A stretch of 64,000 nucleotides of DNA from Hermatobates lingyangjiaoensis (taxonomy: Eukaryota > Arthropoda > Insecta > Hemiptera > Hermatobatidae), in the NCBI GenBank assembly GCA_026182355.1, contig JAPFBL010001617.1, forward strand, positions 7,689,001-7,753,000, read 5' to 3'. Every line of letters begins with the position of its first letter. The first letter of the stretch is position 1. Both the position numbers and the translations under genes were made by a program. Shown piece by piece: positions 1 through 12,720 of the stretch. The notes below the pieces were generated by a model. That model saw only the letters and a list, made by a program, of their open reading frames with translations, did not search any database and was not told where the DNA came from.

Positions 1-900
1 TTAGATAACTTTTTGTTTTATTATGTTAACTACTTTTTCTTTCAATATGTTTTGTTTTTTAGCATAATTGTTTTCTTATGTTTTTAAAAATTCTGTTTTT
101 ATTAGTCACACTTTAACACTTTAAAGTTTATTTTTAACTTGATTTTTTCTGTTATATTTTTATTTTTCTCACTTCTGTCTTCTTTCTTCTTTCTAATTTG
201 TGATTTTTCTTTTCCATTTTTCCCTTTTTCCTTTCTCTCGTCTTTCACTTAATTACTACTCTATTTTTTTTATTTATTCATTGCTTAAACTGTCTTAAAC
301 TTTTCAATGATGGTAAGGTGGCTACACTGTATGTCACTTTGTACCGGTCAGTAAACCCTTTCATGTCTCCACACTTGTGTTTCTTTTTATCTTCTCCTGA
401 AGGAGGAAAGAAAATGGAAATGATCGAAAATCGTGAGTGTTAGTATCTTTTTTGTGTTTTCTAGTCATAACTTGAAATATATTTATATAGACGTGTTGTG
501 CCAGCAGATTTACTTCACCGACCTGATTGCAAGAGGGACCTCAGTGATACCAACTTCTTCACATGAACCTTTTTCCTCGGTGCTTACAGACTGGACACTG
601 TTGTTTAGGAGATATTCCCTATACTTTCTTCTTCCTCCTCTATTTCTTCTATCTTTAGTAAACCCCGTGTTTAGTAAAGCTCAGGACCATTTTCACAACC
701 TTCTCCCCTCATATCCCCGTGTTAGCTAGAGAATGGAACAATGTGGACGTCGTTGCTGTCAAACCTGTCCGCTTATTAATCTCTTACTTTATACCGTCCC
801 TTAGTAATAATGTATACCTAATTTAATTATTTTTTCTTCTCCAAGTTCGTAAACAGATCCCAGCTGTTGATAACAACTTTTCTATTGGCGGTAACCAGAT
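1..900. other. T-rich intergenic sequence, no supported feature
   Basis: This stretch is strongly T-rich on the + strand, especially up to about 330. Short open frames exist (for example 433-729), but they have no recognisable domain and look like chance products of pyrimidine-rich sequence. Nothing here supports a gene. Confidence 0.5.
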
Positions 901-904
901 AAAT

Positions 905-1500
905 TTTTTGCATTAATTGCGATGTTTGTTTTTCAAAATTAAGGCAATCCAGGATTATGTATTTCCTTGATTGGGGAGTGGGAGTGTCACATCTACAACC
1001 AGGAGAAGGTTCTATTCCAAAAACTATGGAGGCAGACTCTGTTCCCGCTGTGGCGAGATGCTGCCTGCGACAACCTGATGGCCAGGAGCATATTTACTCT
1101 TTGTCTGTAATACAAAGTAGGAAAGAACATTCTTTCATCCTGCCCATGGATTGAGGTTGACCATTGATGGTTCCAAAATGTACCTAGATTCTACCCACAA
1201 CTTCTTCCTAATGAGGCTTTCAGGTGGCGCTATGATCTCTTCAATGACGTCCATGTCGGCAGCAGCTCTTTTCGCCAGGGTATTTCTGTTCTTTTCTGTT
1301 CTCTTATTTCTCAGTATCCCAATATGTGACCCAGCTGAAATGTACAGATAAACATTTCGATTTTGGGTGAACCAATGCATTTCTGATGTCTTCTAAGTCC
1401 TTTCAGTAAATCCGTGGATTTGACAGATAATTGAAAGATACCGGGTTGACTGTTCCTACCAGTGCTTGATGGAGTGACGATACACATGATAATTCTGGTC
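905..1500 (-). pseudogene. Decayed non-LTR retrotransposon fragment (RNase H end and C-terminal region)
   Basis: Read on the minus strand, broken frames resemble the distal end of LINE ORF2. Around 1260-1350 there is an RNase H-like 'GHIGI...N...LAKRAA' pattern, and toward 905-1010 the stretches 'PSPGCRCDTP' and 'YIILDCLNFEKQ' resemble the C-terminal cysteine/histidine knuckle of R1/Jockey/I-type elements. Frames shift and stops intervene, so this is a relic. The assignment rests on a remembered family pattern and is tentative; a translated search would settle it. Confidence 0.35.
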
Positions 1501-1733
1501 AATGCAATGGATAGCTTTTACGAATGCTCTAAACTCCACTAGGTTATTTTGCACGAGTTATATACCTTACTTCTCGTTGTAGACTTCCTCGTTATCATAC
1601 ATACTTAGTTTCACCAACCTGATTGTCCATTTACTTCCTCAGTGTTGATGGTGATCTTGTATTTTGAGTCAGGATTCTCATCAGCGTTTTTGTCGATAAT
1701 AAACATTGTTGCGGTTCTTCCAGGATGCATTCA

Positions 1734-1760
1734 TGTGTGTGTGTGTGTGTGTGTGTGTGT
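1734..1760. repeat. (TG)n microsatellite
   Basis: Uninterrupted TG dinucleotide tract of about 13 units. Confidence 0.95.
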
Positions 1761-1829
1761 CCTCCAATATTCAGTGTTTAATAAATGTACTTGGATTGTA
1801 TTTTTGTAGTCGTTTATACATTATAATTC

Positions 1830-1832
<3 letters not shown>

Positions 1833-1888
<56 letters not shown>
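1833..1888. repeat. (AT)n microsatellite
   Basis: About 25 uninterrupted AT units, then a short degenerate tail. Confidence 0.95.
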
Positions 1889-1889
<1 letters not shown>

Positions 1890-2315
1890 GTAGTAGCAGT
1901 TCAATGATTTATGCCTACAAAACTGATTGATTCCTAAAAATTGTTATTATCTCTCTCTATCTTTCGGATCTCACTACGACGTCTGACTAGGTAGTTTGAG
2001 TGACAGGAATAATAGTCACTTTCTACTGGAGCTTTCTGTAGATCTCTAATTCGAAAATTAAAAATTTAAAATATTAATCGAATGATTGAAATAAATTAAT
2101 TAATGGACTAAGAAATTCAAAATACAAATGATTACAGTTTAATTTTGGAGAGGTTATTCTATAAATATCCAATGATTGTGATAGGAGACTGACATAGGAT
2201 TGCGTTGAGTAGATGATTTAAGTTGTTATGATTTGGGAAAAAAAATTCTTATGTAATATATTATGTAAATGTATATATAGCTATTTATATGCATAATTAG
2301 TACATTATATTCTAA

Positions 2316-3493
2316 CTATCAGACGTGCCCGTCTTTTTGATTTTACAAAAATTCAGAGATGATTCGTGATATTTCAAAATATTATTAGCCATTATAGAAT
2401 AGTATAATTTATCATTATTAGGATAGTGTTAAATAGTGCCTCTGTATACACTATATTAGCTGTATATCCTTCAGGTGCATGGAAGAACGCAGAGTTGGAA
2501 CCTCTGACTCTTGAGCAAGCAACATACAGTTGACCATGTGAGAAACACTTAATCTCACTCACTTCAATTCCTGTCATAGATAGAGTTCGCCTTTGCGAGT
2601 TATTTATCGTCATTGCGAAACAAACGCTGACGGGAAATCGCAACCGTTTGAATGGAAAGCGATAGTTGCTCGGAATCAGTGGTATGTGTGCTACGCACAC
2701 AAACTCCCTAGTACTACACCCAGTCATGATGTCCGCCTCTATGACGTATTTTTGCAGAGAACAACTTCGTAGTCTGGTCCCGTTGTACATTTTTGGGGCA
2801 CTCAAGTTTTGTAACATCATGATTGGTGCCCCCACTTCTTTGTAGGAACACCCTTTTAACTCATGAGCAGGAAGTCCAGGAGCAGTTTCGGAGTCAAGAA
2901 ATTCAGTTGGAAAATGAACTGCTTCCTCATCACTAATCACTCTGTTTACTGACTTGTAAGTTCTTTCTTTGGCTTGATATATTGTAAGAACTTGTTTGTT
3001 GACTTTTCCTGCCTATTTATTAGAATTGGTGAGAATTGCTCGTTCACAAAGCCAGTTAGTCTGAATAGATGGTAGATCTTGAATTCCAGAAAACACATTG
3101 TCAATAATCTCTTGCAGGGAGGTTAAACGCAAAAGAAATTAAATAAACTAACAATACCTACTACATTTACTATACCTGTATATTTTTAAAATAAAAATAT
3201 CTGTTTAGCTCACCAAACACAGCTTAAAAGTCCATAACTTCACTTCTACGTTGAATTTCCAATCCATTCAAATCTTAGATTTTCAGTTGTATATACACAA
3301 ATCCATTGTCAAAGTTTCAGCTTGCTTTGCCTTATGGGGGCTAAATTTACTTGTGACATAATTTTACGGACAAACAGACAGAAATTTTTATAAGGTTGGA
3401 TTCGGTTTCTCTAATGTATGAAACGTAAAGATAACTTGAAATGAGTCAGTTCTAAGCAATGTACAGGCAAAACCTTTCTTTTATTTATACAGA
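2316..3493 (-). mobile_element. Non-autonomous Helitron, family A copy 1
   Basis: On the minus strand the element starts after an A with TCTGTATAAATAAAAG (5' end at 3493). It ends with the short hairpin GACGGGCACGTC and a degraded terminal ATAG, followed by T, at 2316. This matches the Helitron signature 5'-A|TC...hairpin...CTRR|T. The 5' 370 bp is homologous to 36515-37090 and to 48278-48856. The 3' half carries the end of a helicase frame. Because the 5' region joins directly to the helicase C-terminus, most of the autonomous Rep/helicase body has been lost. Confidence 0.8.
2410..3118 (-). pseudogene. Helitron RepHel helicase, C-terminal fragment
   Basis: A minus-strand frame (open from 2940 down to 2392, with an upstream extension to about 3118) matches the end of the PIF1-like helicase domain of Helitron Rep/helicase proteins. 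Recognisable blocks are 'WLCERAIL', 'VGAPIMMLQNL', 'YNGTRL', 'VIEADIMTG', 'IPLIPSNYRFPFKRLRFPV', 'FAMTI' and 'HGQLYVACSRVRG'. An in-frame TAG lies between the WLCERAIL block and the rest, so the frame is interrupted. The usual 'NKSQG' core reads NNSQR, so the ATPase is unlikely to work even apart from the truncation. It belongs to the element, not to the host. Confidence 0.85.
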
Positions 3494-3506
3494 TAAATAA
3501 ATAAAT

Positions 3507-3570
3507 TATGTATATATTATATATATATTATTATATATATAATAATAATAATATATATATTATTATATAT
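3507..3570. repeat. A/T-only palindromic tract
   Basis: Alternating TAT and ATTA/TAAT blocks make a self-complementary stretch just outside the 5' end of the Helitron copy at 3493. Confidence 0.7.
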
Positions 3571-3854
3571 CTTATGTTATATATAAATAAATTTGTTTGA
3601 AATTCAAAAATTGAAAATCTTTTTTTGCGTAATAATTATATTAGTAGGAGTCATGTTTTAATATAAACTTAATTTAAATTAATGATAAAATCCAATTTAA
3701 ATACTGTAACATTGGCTTCAACTTGTATACACACACATATATATATAAATATTATAGAAAATAATACTGAACTTTTTTGATACCTGTTTCTTAACAAGCT
3801 TCTCAATTTTCCTAAATAACACTTTCGTTACTTTGTCTACACGGTATAACATAC

Positions 3855-4735
3855 TTCCTACAGTCGGCATGTTTCAAATGATCATTATTCATCTTCAGGA
3901 CGTGAATAACTTCTTTGGAGAATTTTTTTCGTGTATATAAGCAATGTGAAGACAACAGTGGTTGCTTTTCTTAAATTCATAATAGGCTGCCAACAGGTGA
4001 ACCCATAGTAACTCCGTCGAGTTGTACATTCATTGATCCATCTAGGTGAGTAAAAGGGTTTTCTATTGTGCATGTTTGTAGCAATTTATTCTAATGGTCT
4101 TTTTTACAGCTAGCGGTGGTATTTTGCTGTGAGAATAGACGTGATTATATGATTTCTATGGTTTCTTTCGCTGGAACATGGTGAATAATGACTATGTCTT
4201 AAGAATCTATTGTTCCTTCCGGTTCGACTTTCCTTGTTATATCTAAGAATTCATCGGTGGAGCGAAGCATATATTTTTCTGACATATAGGCTGATATAAT
4301 TCTATTCAGTTCTTTGGCTGACTGGTTGGTGGGGCTGGTTACTTGAGAAATGATAAGGGGAACTGGGTTTCCGGGTTGTGATTTTTTACTGTTCTATACA
4401 AGTACGCAGGACTAGATTCACCTAACATATTAATGATTTTTTCTGACTTTCCCTTATTAACAAATGATATGATTTTGTTGACTTGGTTTTCAATTTTCTA
4501 ATAGGGTTGCAGGAGATCTTGAATTGCTAGTATTTCGTTTAGTTTCTTCAATGTACTCTCATCTGTCCAAAACGACTAGAGTGTTAGATTTATCTTCTCA
4601 CCATATAATTATGTCAGGATATCCCTCAGACTGGTAGTTTTTTTTAAGTTTTTTTGCCTCGATTTGGCTTAGTTTAGGTCCTCTTTGTTTTGTTGCTTCG
4701 CCTTTAATAAGTTAATTCTCCATTGCCAGGTTACA
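3855..4735 (-). pseudogene. Penelope-like element reverse transcriptase relic
   Basis: Read on the minus strand from about 4735, broken frames follow the Penelope RT order: 'KNHNPETQFPLS' (RP..S region), 'SQPKN' and 'RSTDEFLDIT', a 'DSLDIVSLFTMF'-like block, 'VYSHSKIPPLAV', 'ESPFTHLDGS' and the diagnostic 'DGVTMGSPVG'. Several frameshifts and stops are present, and the catalytic YxDD block that should follow is missing. At the downstream end (3872-3898 on the minus strand) the sequence reads CTGAAGA, a 16-nt spacer, then GAAA. This resembles the hammerhead core reported in Penelope-like element repeats. The family call is strong; activity is excluded. Confidence 0.75.
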
Positions 4736-6939
4736 GTGATAATTTAGGAGTATATAAAACTATAACTGAAATTATAATTCTAATTAATTTAAAATTATTA
4801 ACATAATAAATAATTAATCTAATCTCACCATAAATATTAAATTATTTAATTTTTAGTCGCATTAAATCGTTGATGTCGACAAAGCACTGCAACAGCTGAA
4901 ATCAGTCTGGCAAATATTTGTTGTGACTTGTGATTTTGACTCCTTCATAAATCAATATAATGATTATTGTTTTTGGTAAGTCTATTTTTTAATTCAAACA
5001 TAGTATTTTGATTTTCTAATCCAGTATGTTGAAATGCAAAACGTAGCTTTTAAAATGAGTGTAAACTTTTAGACATCTACAGAAATTAATTAAAACTACT
5101 GTAGCAAATAGAAGTGGAACTTTCGTCAGCACCACTATTGATTTTTTCAGTGGGGAATAAATAATTGGTGGCAGTTTCTGTGTAGGATGGACAGGTCTTG
5201 AGGGGGAATGCAGCATTGTTATTAAAGCTGTGGAAAGGACAGCATACATGCCCTCAGTGACCTAATTGGCTACCTACTTGCTCTACCCTTATGGCTACAG
5301 CTCTGTCAACTGTTGACTTTCCTACTTTAATTTTTCTACAAATGTCAAACTACTGCTGAAGATAACTACACTTATAACTAATAGTGTTTATGGAAAAAGA
5401 TTCATTGCAATGCGAATGAATAAAACTAACAAATAACATATTTTTTTAAATGAATATAATCACACCATTATTATCCTTATTATTAGGTTTAATAAGTAAA
5501 AATATAAAATGAAATATTCTTCTTTAAACTAATCTAATAACATTGAAATCATATTCAATTCGAAAATTGGCAATTTTCGTATTTAAATTTGCGTACAGCT
5601 TTTGTAGCAGAGTTTTTCTATTTCATAACTCGTAGAACATGTATCGTTTTACGTAATTTTGTATTAGGCTTGAAGAGAACTACAGTTTAAAGGTTTGTAA
5701 GTTAACAACTATTATTAAAAACAATTATTAACAATTTATTCAATAATATTTACAAAATGCAAGGCATTTATGTAAATGCCAACATTATTATGTAATTTAT
5801 GTAAATTACAACATAATCAATTTAGATTAATAGAAATGGATAATCAGTATGGTTTAATAAGGTTGTTCTTAAATTAATCGACATTTCATCAGGACTGTGT
5901 GTCTTTATGCGAGCTTCAATAGCTTCACTGTGGGGAAATCCTTTGATTGATTTAGTTCCCATGTTTAATTAGACCTATTTAAAGGGATAACTGCTCTTTG
6001 TTTTAGGTAAATGTTTGCCTTGCATGGCACCAGTGTGTGTGAATTGATAGGTTAATGCCCTAATGTTTGCTCCAGCTGCAACTACGGTGCTATTAAACTA
6101 CCTTCACTGTGCATTACGGTCACCTCGATAAAACTCAACCCTTAATAAATACCGATAAAAGCCTATCATTACGCCAATCATCCAAGGTATAATCACTGTA
6201 ACACTGATTAATTAATTAGTTCTATTAAGTATTTTCAACTTCATTTAATGGAAAATATTCTTGACTTTGCTTGTAATTAATTAATTCTTTTGGGAACAAT
6301 TAAAATGTTTTCATATTGTAAAATTTACTTTATTCAAAAGATTTACTTTATTAAGAGCTATAATTTCATCTTGTTATTAATCATAAAGGGTTCATTTACT
6401 GGTTTATGTAGGGTTTATAGTATTTTATAGTTTACAGTCTGTATCGCAGGCAACAAGAGGCCTAGCATATGAGTTTACTTGCACTTTAGGCTATTGCGCG
6501 TACAAAACTGTAACTAAAATACGTGATAACTACACAGACATTTCCCAATGAACAATAAAAAGATCTTTAATTCTTTAATAATAGATACTTATTTATAGGT
6601 TTGAGTTATTAACAAATGTAAAGAAAATGAATTTTCTACTGATTAAAGTGTTTGAAGGAAAAAAGTTTAGAGAGAAAATTGACTCTTTTATAAATTTGGT
6701 TGGAAGGAACTCCATCCAGAGTTAACGTTGTAGTAAGGTTGTGGGGTTCATCAGAGTTCTCTATCCCACCACTCCGTATTTATGTATAATATCCGTTTAT
6801 ATTTCATTAGGTCAAAAGCTCAGTTACTGCAAAATATATCACAAAGAAATTTTATTTAAATTATCCTTGATTTTAAAACAATTTCGAGAAGAGTAGAGCA
6901 CAATACTAAAAATGTCGTAAGTGTAGAAACTTTGGTAGT
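4736..6939. other. AT-rich sequence without recognised features
   Basis: No coding or repeat signature that I can name. Short open frames such as 5016-5249 (minus) lack domain features. The sequence is probably old, diverged intergenic DNA. Confidence 0.5.
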
Positions 6940-7805
6940 AGAGAGAGATCCTGTTCCTCATACCCAGGAGATTGAGTTTATTTTGCAGTTCAGGACCATT
7001 TTTGATCTAATAAAGTATGAGCTCTCTGCTTTAATTGCTGCTTGACTATCAGATACTATTACTATATGTCTGTTCTTATATCCTTTCTCCATACTGAATT
7101 GTGCACATTTTTCGATGGAATGAACTTAAGCTTGGAAGATACTGGTGTACATGCCCATAGATTCGGAGTATTTCGTCTTAGGCCCAAATACTCCAGCTCC
7201 TGTACCTTCTGCTGTCCTTGATCCATCTGTATACCATCGGATCACATTTCCTCCATGTCCTCTTTGTTACCATTTCTAATTCTTTCTTTTGTACCAAGAT
7301 ATTCTTGAAAATTCCTCTGGAATTCAAATACTTTACCCATATCATCCGTTGGTGACATTTGTACCGGATGTTCTTTCGCAATAGAGTGTTTATCCTCCTA
7401 TCATACTACTATTCTCCCTTGAGTTTCAGTTTTTAAACAGTTAAGAATAGTTTTCTTTGCTGCCCTTCGAATTTCTTGTTACAAGGGTGCTAAGCCTACA
7501 ATTTTCTCCATGCTGGAAGAAGGACATGATCTTAAGGCTCCCGTTATACAAATGCATGCGAGTCTTTGAATTTTATTCAATTTCTGCTGTATATTAACCT
7601 GATTCGTTCTTTTACTCCAAATAATCGCCCCATAGGTGATGATAGATCTCACCATAGTGATATACATCCAGAGCAGTACTTTGGGTAAATATCCACACAA
7701 CCTGCCTGCCATCCTTCTGCATATCATTAGGGCACATATTGATTTTTTTGATATCTTATTTGGTGACTTGGTGAGTTTCCTATCTAGTTGAATACCTAAA
7801 TAAGA
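6940..7805 (-). pseudogene. Non-LTR retrotransposon ORF2 fragment (RT C-terminus and RNase H)
   Basis: On the minus strand the order is RT thumb/connection then RNase H. The frame at 7479-7727 reads 'CRRMAGRLCGYLPKVLLWMY', 'VRSIITYGAIIWSKRTNQ', 'LNKIQRLACICITGALRSCP' and 'LVGLAPL'-like, which is typical of Jockey/R1/I-clade LINEs. After a frame change, 6990-7260 reads 'RWYTDGSRTAEGTGAGVFGP' and 'IVSDSQAAIKA', the first and third catalytic blocks of RNase H. The middle block carries a stop ('FQA' then TAA then 'VHS') where E(A/V) is expected. The element is dead and 5' truncated. Confidence 0.85.
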
Positions 7806-7985
7806 ATGTGGTAATAAATAATAATAAAATAATAACGAGTAATATTATAAAAAGTAAAATAAGAAATAAAATAAAAAAAAATAATAAATAAAATAAAACT
7901 AATAAAAATGATGAATATAAATAAAATAATACAAATTTAATTTAAACATAAAATAAATAATACCATATAAATAATATAAATATAA
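7806..7985. repeat. AAT/AAAT-rich low-complexity tract
   Basis: About 180 bases of AAT, AAAAT and ATAA motifs, almost free of G and C, directly abutting the upstream limit of the LINE fragment. Confidence 0.7.
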
Positions 7986-10264
7986 ACTCAACCCCAAAGC
8001 CGCATAAAAAGCATCACACTGGCTGCAGTTCAAACAATGACTCAGTTACAAAAAGTATACGAGGTTTTATGAAAGATTTGGTGGTGTTATTGTTAAAAAA
8101 GAAGTCAAGGAAAGACAGGATTGACGATAGAGGTAGATAGACACCCATTAATAATGTGAGGTTCGGGAGAAGAAATGTGTAAAAACTTATGTAAAACTTT
8201 AGATTTTGAGGTCTACAGTAGGAGACAAAGGCACCTTTATGAAGATGGTAGAACCACATGATATGGGTAAAGTGTGCAGAAAAACTAGTTAATAACTAAC
8301 TCTGCCTTTTCTATGTGCATCTAGAAAAAAAAGTCACAAGGAAGTAACATTTCTACGATCCCTCCTAGAACCAAAACTTGTGATGCATATTAACAGGTAC
8401 TATCATTATGGGATTAAAATTAAACGATGGCCATATCAGAAAATTTCATATCTAATCTATTAATTTATGTACTCCAATCATTAAAATTGTTACAAATTTG
8501 ATTAAGGCAATGGACAGGTATCTAGGTAGGATCTTCTTCATATGAGCAGGATGACATCTACTAAATACATACACAAGAATTAATCATAGTATGAATTACT
8601 AAAAAAGCTAAAATCTTAAAACAAATGACAATATTCCTGAAAAATTCATTTGGTTTGAGACTCTCACCAAGGACACAACTGTTTGTAAGATCTTATGTAG
8701 CATATACATTGATGTTTACTTTACTAAAAGTAAAGTATATTAATCATGAACAATTTGATTTATAAAATTTGACGAATTTATATGTTTGTGATCCCCTGAG
8801 TCCATTGTGAGTTTGTTTTCATATCTTTATGTGGGTGCGTGAGGAGGTATATGTAGAAAAGATTGTGGACGCGACACTCCGCTTGATGGCTCAAGTTGGT
8901 ATTATACACTAAATTATCCTTATAGTGTAGATGAACCCTATTTTATCTGGCCAATATTGTCTCATGGTAAATACACTTAACAGTTTATTATGGGTTTTAG
9001 ACACTATTTTTTTTTAATAAATTTCTTTAAATAAAAAGAGCATTTAATTTAATGTTGCTGTTAAAGTTAAACAAATGTAACTAATAAGTTAACAAAGGTG
9101 AGTTTTGTTTAATGATTGATTTATGAATGAATGTGAAAGATTCTGAACACATTACTGGTTACATGGTTTGAAGGATAATAATGAAATTAAACACAAAAAT
9201 AGATCCTTAGATGAGTATAAGCTGTAGATTTTGGGTGAAATTGCTTTAACAAAAGGAACCTTAGGGTATATATTGTGAATTTTGAAAATATTTTTTCCAC
9301 TTGCTATAAAAACTGGATATCAAAAGTTTTACATATGATATCTACCTAAAATTAGTATTATAACAAAATAATCAAACATTTATGCAATATTGCTCTAAGA
9401 ACCCGTAACTCAGTTTGTAATAACGGCATCTTGTTCTACTTACTCTATTTGTTTATATAAACTCTGAAAATTGCTAATTAGAATTCGTTTAAACGACTAT
9501 AAACATAATTTTTTTTAAATAACAAGGAATGTTTTAAATTAGTTAATTATATATTAGTTAATTGTTTTTTTAAACTGTAAAGGCGAATACGATGCAGAAT
9601 TCTAAATTTCAGCATATTATTCTCTATACAAGAACATACGGTTTTTTAATATATGGTAACAATTTAGATAAATAATTGTGGGATAATCATAAATATTATA
9701 GTTTTAAATCTGAAATATAGGTAAGTTTACTTGGTATTATCTGTGGTAATTGTCTGTACAGGTTATATTTTCTGAACCAATATATTTAAAGGATCATTTT
9801 TCACACATCTTGGTAGCAAAAACATGATAATTTCGCTAGTTGATTGCAATAAAGTACAGCGATTTTGAAGTTGAATTTTACTCACACATTTCGAGGCACA
9901 CTTAGCTTATTTTTGATGATTCTTGTTTGCCAGTCGATGGGACATAATCAATAGAGTATGTTGTGATAAACATGTCTCACCGTTCAACGAATCCTCATGA
10001 TATTTGACAAACATATAATTTTTTATGTGATATATTAATGTTTGAAAAAGACAAATGAACGTATTTTATGTCAAAATGGTGCTATATTTCACACACTCCT
10101 CTGGTGATTCTATAACGTTTTAATTAAGTATTAATTATTTTCTTAATATGAATTGTTTAACAAAAAAAAAATTAGAAAATTTGAATATAATTTATGAAAA
10201 TGAGAATATCGAAAAAGAACAACTACTATGTTTTATCTGTAACCACTTCTATAATTATGATGTA
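7986..10264. other. AT-rich sequence without recognised features
   Basis: No supported gene or repeat. The minus-strand frame at 8014-8259 has hydrophobic runs but no family resemblance. Confidence 0.5.
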
Positions 10265-10380
10265 TCGTACGAAGACAGTCTTCGGAGCGATTCACATCTA
10301 TCTTCCTGATGAGGAAGCCATCGAAATATAGTAGTGAGTTTCTGTGTTATTTCTGTGTGTTCTTTTTGTCAATATAGTTT
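10265..10380 (+). repeat. Foldback family D, single arm
   Basis: Shares the block 'CATCGAAATATAGTAGTGAG' and the following TTTCTGTGT...TTTCTGTGTGTTCTTTTTG with 11590-11665 (opposite strand) and with both arms at 28205-28415. Contains CTGATGA (10306-10312) and GAAA (10323-10326) separated by 10 nt. Confidence 0.65.
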
Positions 10381-10429
10381 AGTTAGTGAAACAGTTTCAT
10401 TTAATTGGGTATATACACGTATATAGTAG

Positions 10430-10540
10430 GTGTGTTCTCTAATTGGGATTCTGTCCATTTTCTACGTTCAAAAATCAAACTCTCGTTGCCGACGTTTCGG
10501 TTTTATAAAACCTTTTTTATAGGCCTAAAATCAAAGGATA
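10430..10540 (+). repeat. Dispersed repeat E, copy 1
   Basis: The segment CTCTCGTTGCCGACGTTTCG, with a following AAAACC...TTTTTATAGGC, recurs inverted and diverged at 24310-24415. On the minus strand it reads GGTTTTATAAAACC followed by GAAAC, a palindromic stem before GAAA as in the other hammerhead-like repeats. Confidence 0.6.
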
Positions 10541-11589
10541 ATAAGAAATCACATATCAACATCAAACATATACACAATTTGAAAACGGATTGTTTACAAC
10601 TTATGAATATTACAAGCAGAAGTATTTCAGAGATACATAAAACAATATTACTTACAGAAGTAAGAATTTTTTAACTAAGAAAATGAAATTTACAATATTT
10701 AAAGGAACAACAATGTTAACCCGACAAAACCTTGGACTAAACTAATAAGATAAAATTACAAATAACCTCAACACTGTTCACTCAAGGCAACTAAATAATA
10801 TTTAAATATTTAATAATATTATTAACTAAGTAATATTTTATTTGTTACTAGTTAATTTATTTTATTATTTATTATTTTATTTTTATTTGTTAATAGTTTA
10901 TTTGTTAAATATTAATATTTTTTTGGGTATTAACTATTTGTTAATGTATATATATATATACATTGTTTAATTCTAACCTACATTCTTGTAATTTTCAAGT
11001 TTTCTGAATAGTTTTCTTCTATTTTCAGGAACAAAATACTTTAGTGCACTGAACTTTTATTAGAGTAACCCCTCGTATAATTACAAATAACAGTAACATT
11101 AGGTTTATAATAATTGCACTGACATGTTTCGGTTACTGTTTACCATCATGAGAGTACTACCTACACTAATAAGAGTAAATTAAAACTCTAGAAATAAATT
11201 TGTATTAAAATTATTTGTACAAGCAAATTACCAAAACATTGGTATTATATTGTTACAGAAGTTTGCACAGAGAATTGTTACAGAGATTATTTCGTAGAAC
11301 ATGGGGTATTAACACAAAATATTCACTTTGCCCTTACAAAAGTGTTATTACTGCAGTTATAAAACCCTATATCATATCCGTCAGTTGTGATCTGGAAACA
11401 TGGGAACACCTAGGTATGAGTCAGTAATGTTTGGAATCATACATATATCTTCCGTTGTATAGAATTTTTGCGCTATTCACCTAAATTTCACATTATTTGA
11501 GCTGTCAAGTAAATGAAGAAAAAAAGCAGTTAAAATGTGGCGTGAACAACCGATCGTATTTAGTTTACAATATATATATATATAAACTA

Positions 11590-11665
11590 GAATTTAATAA
11601 GAACACATAGAAAAGAAATCACTGAACTCACTACTATATTTCGATGTCCTCGTCTTCAGGAAAAG
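11590..11665 (-). repeat. Foldback family D, single arm (inverted)
   Basis: On the minus strand this reads CTGAAGA (11653-11659), a 10-nt spacer, GAAA (11639-11642), then TATAGTAGTGAG. That is the same arm as at 10265-10380 but in the opposite direction. Confidence 0.65.
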
Positions 11666-11714
11666 AAGTGGATCACTCCAAAGGCTGATAACGACTCCTA
11701 TATATATATATTAA

Positions 11715-12028
11715 GGTGCTTAAATAATCTAAAATTTGAAGTTGAATATAGTCATAAGAATGGTATGTAATATGACAGGCATAGCCTCAGAGAGTACATG
11801 TCCAATGAGATTCAGGCCCTCAGTTTAATAACATGTGAGATGGATCAATGATTTCACGTTGTTGTAACTAAAATATGATTACGACCAATTTAAATGAATG
11901 ATACATATTTATTAAAATTTATGTACAGCCACAATGAACAAAAAAAACATCAGTTAGATGTTAACGAATTCAATATTATGTTTACTTAAGGTAAAGTTGA
12001 GTGTAGGCCACTCCAGATTATCAAATAA
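11715..12028 (-). mobile_element. Family C TIR element, terminal fragment
   Basis: The right-hand end carries the family C terminal repeat (TTTACT...GTAAAGTTGAGTG, then TAGGCCACTCCAGATTAT) ending near 12028. The interior, read on the minus strand, matches 26250-26490 (for example 'AAACTGAGGGCCTGAATCTC' and 'CTCATTGGA'). Most of the element is missing. Confidence 0.65.
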
Positions 12029-12720
12029 TGGAATAACTCCAAGAATTACGGGTTAGTCAAATTACGAAAGCCCTACTTACGTAAAGATTGCCCACTTCAT
12101 CCAATCATGTAACTTTTTGAGTATGTTGAAAAAGTTTTGAGTAGTAATGTATCCAACAATTAACAAAATGTAAAAAATTAATTAAAATTTAGAAAAGAAT
12201 AAATTGTGACGTACTCTGTTGAAGCATAATATTAATTTCTCTATTACTAATTTTAGAGAAACATTAACATACCACTGATACTTTAGTCCAGCTAGGTACT
12301 AACTGGGAACGGCTAATTCAACCAGCCTTTTTGCTTCAAAGCAGCAGAGGAAAGGGAAAGAACGTAAAAGGAAGGGAATGAAAGACAAAATAATCAGAGA
12401 AATAATAATATCAGTAGTGGCAATAATAATAATAATAAAGTTAATTATAAACATCTTTTAAAATAATGGATACTACAATTAAGAAGCATAGTATAAAATA
12501 TAATTTGAGTAAGCCTTCGAGTTAGCTAATACATTATAACAATTCAACCACGTGAATACTGTCAAGAACTAGTCAAATAGAAGATTACAGTGGCAACCGA
12601 AATTTCTGTTTATACACAGCACTAAAATCTCTACATATAAAGTTGGTGAGTTTGTTTATATAATATTTATTGCCTGAATAATGTTAAATAAAAGAAAATT
12701 ATCACTATATTCCCAAAATT

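Noticed and set aside
433..729. 98-codon open frame on the + strand
   Set aside because: Pyrimidine-rich sequence, no domain, no start context and no homologous reading elsewhere in the window.
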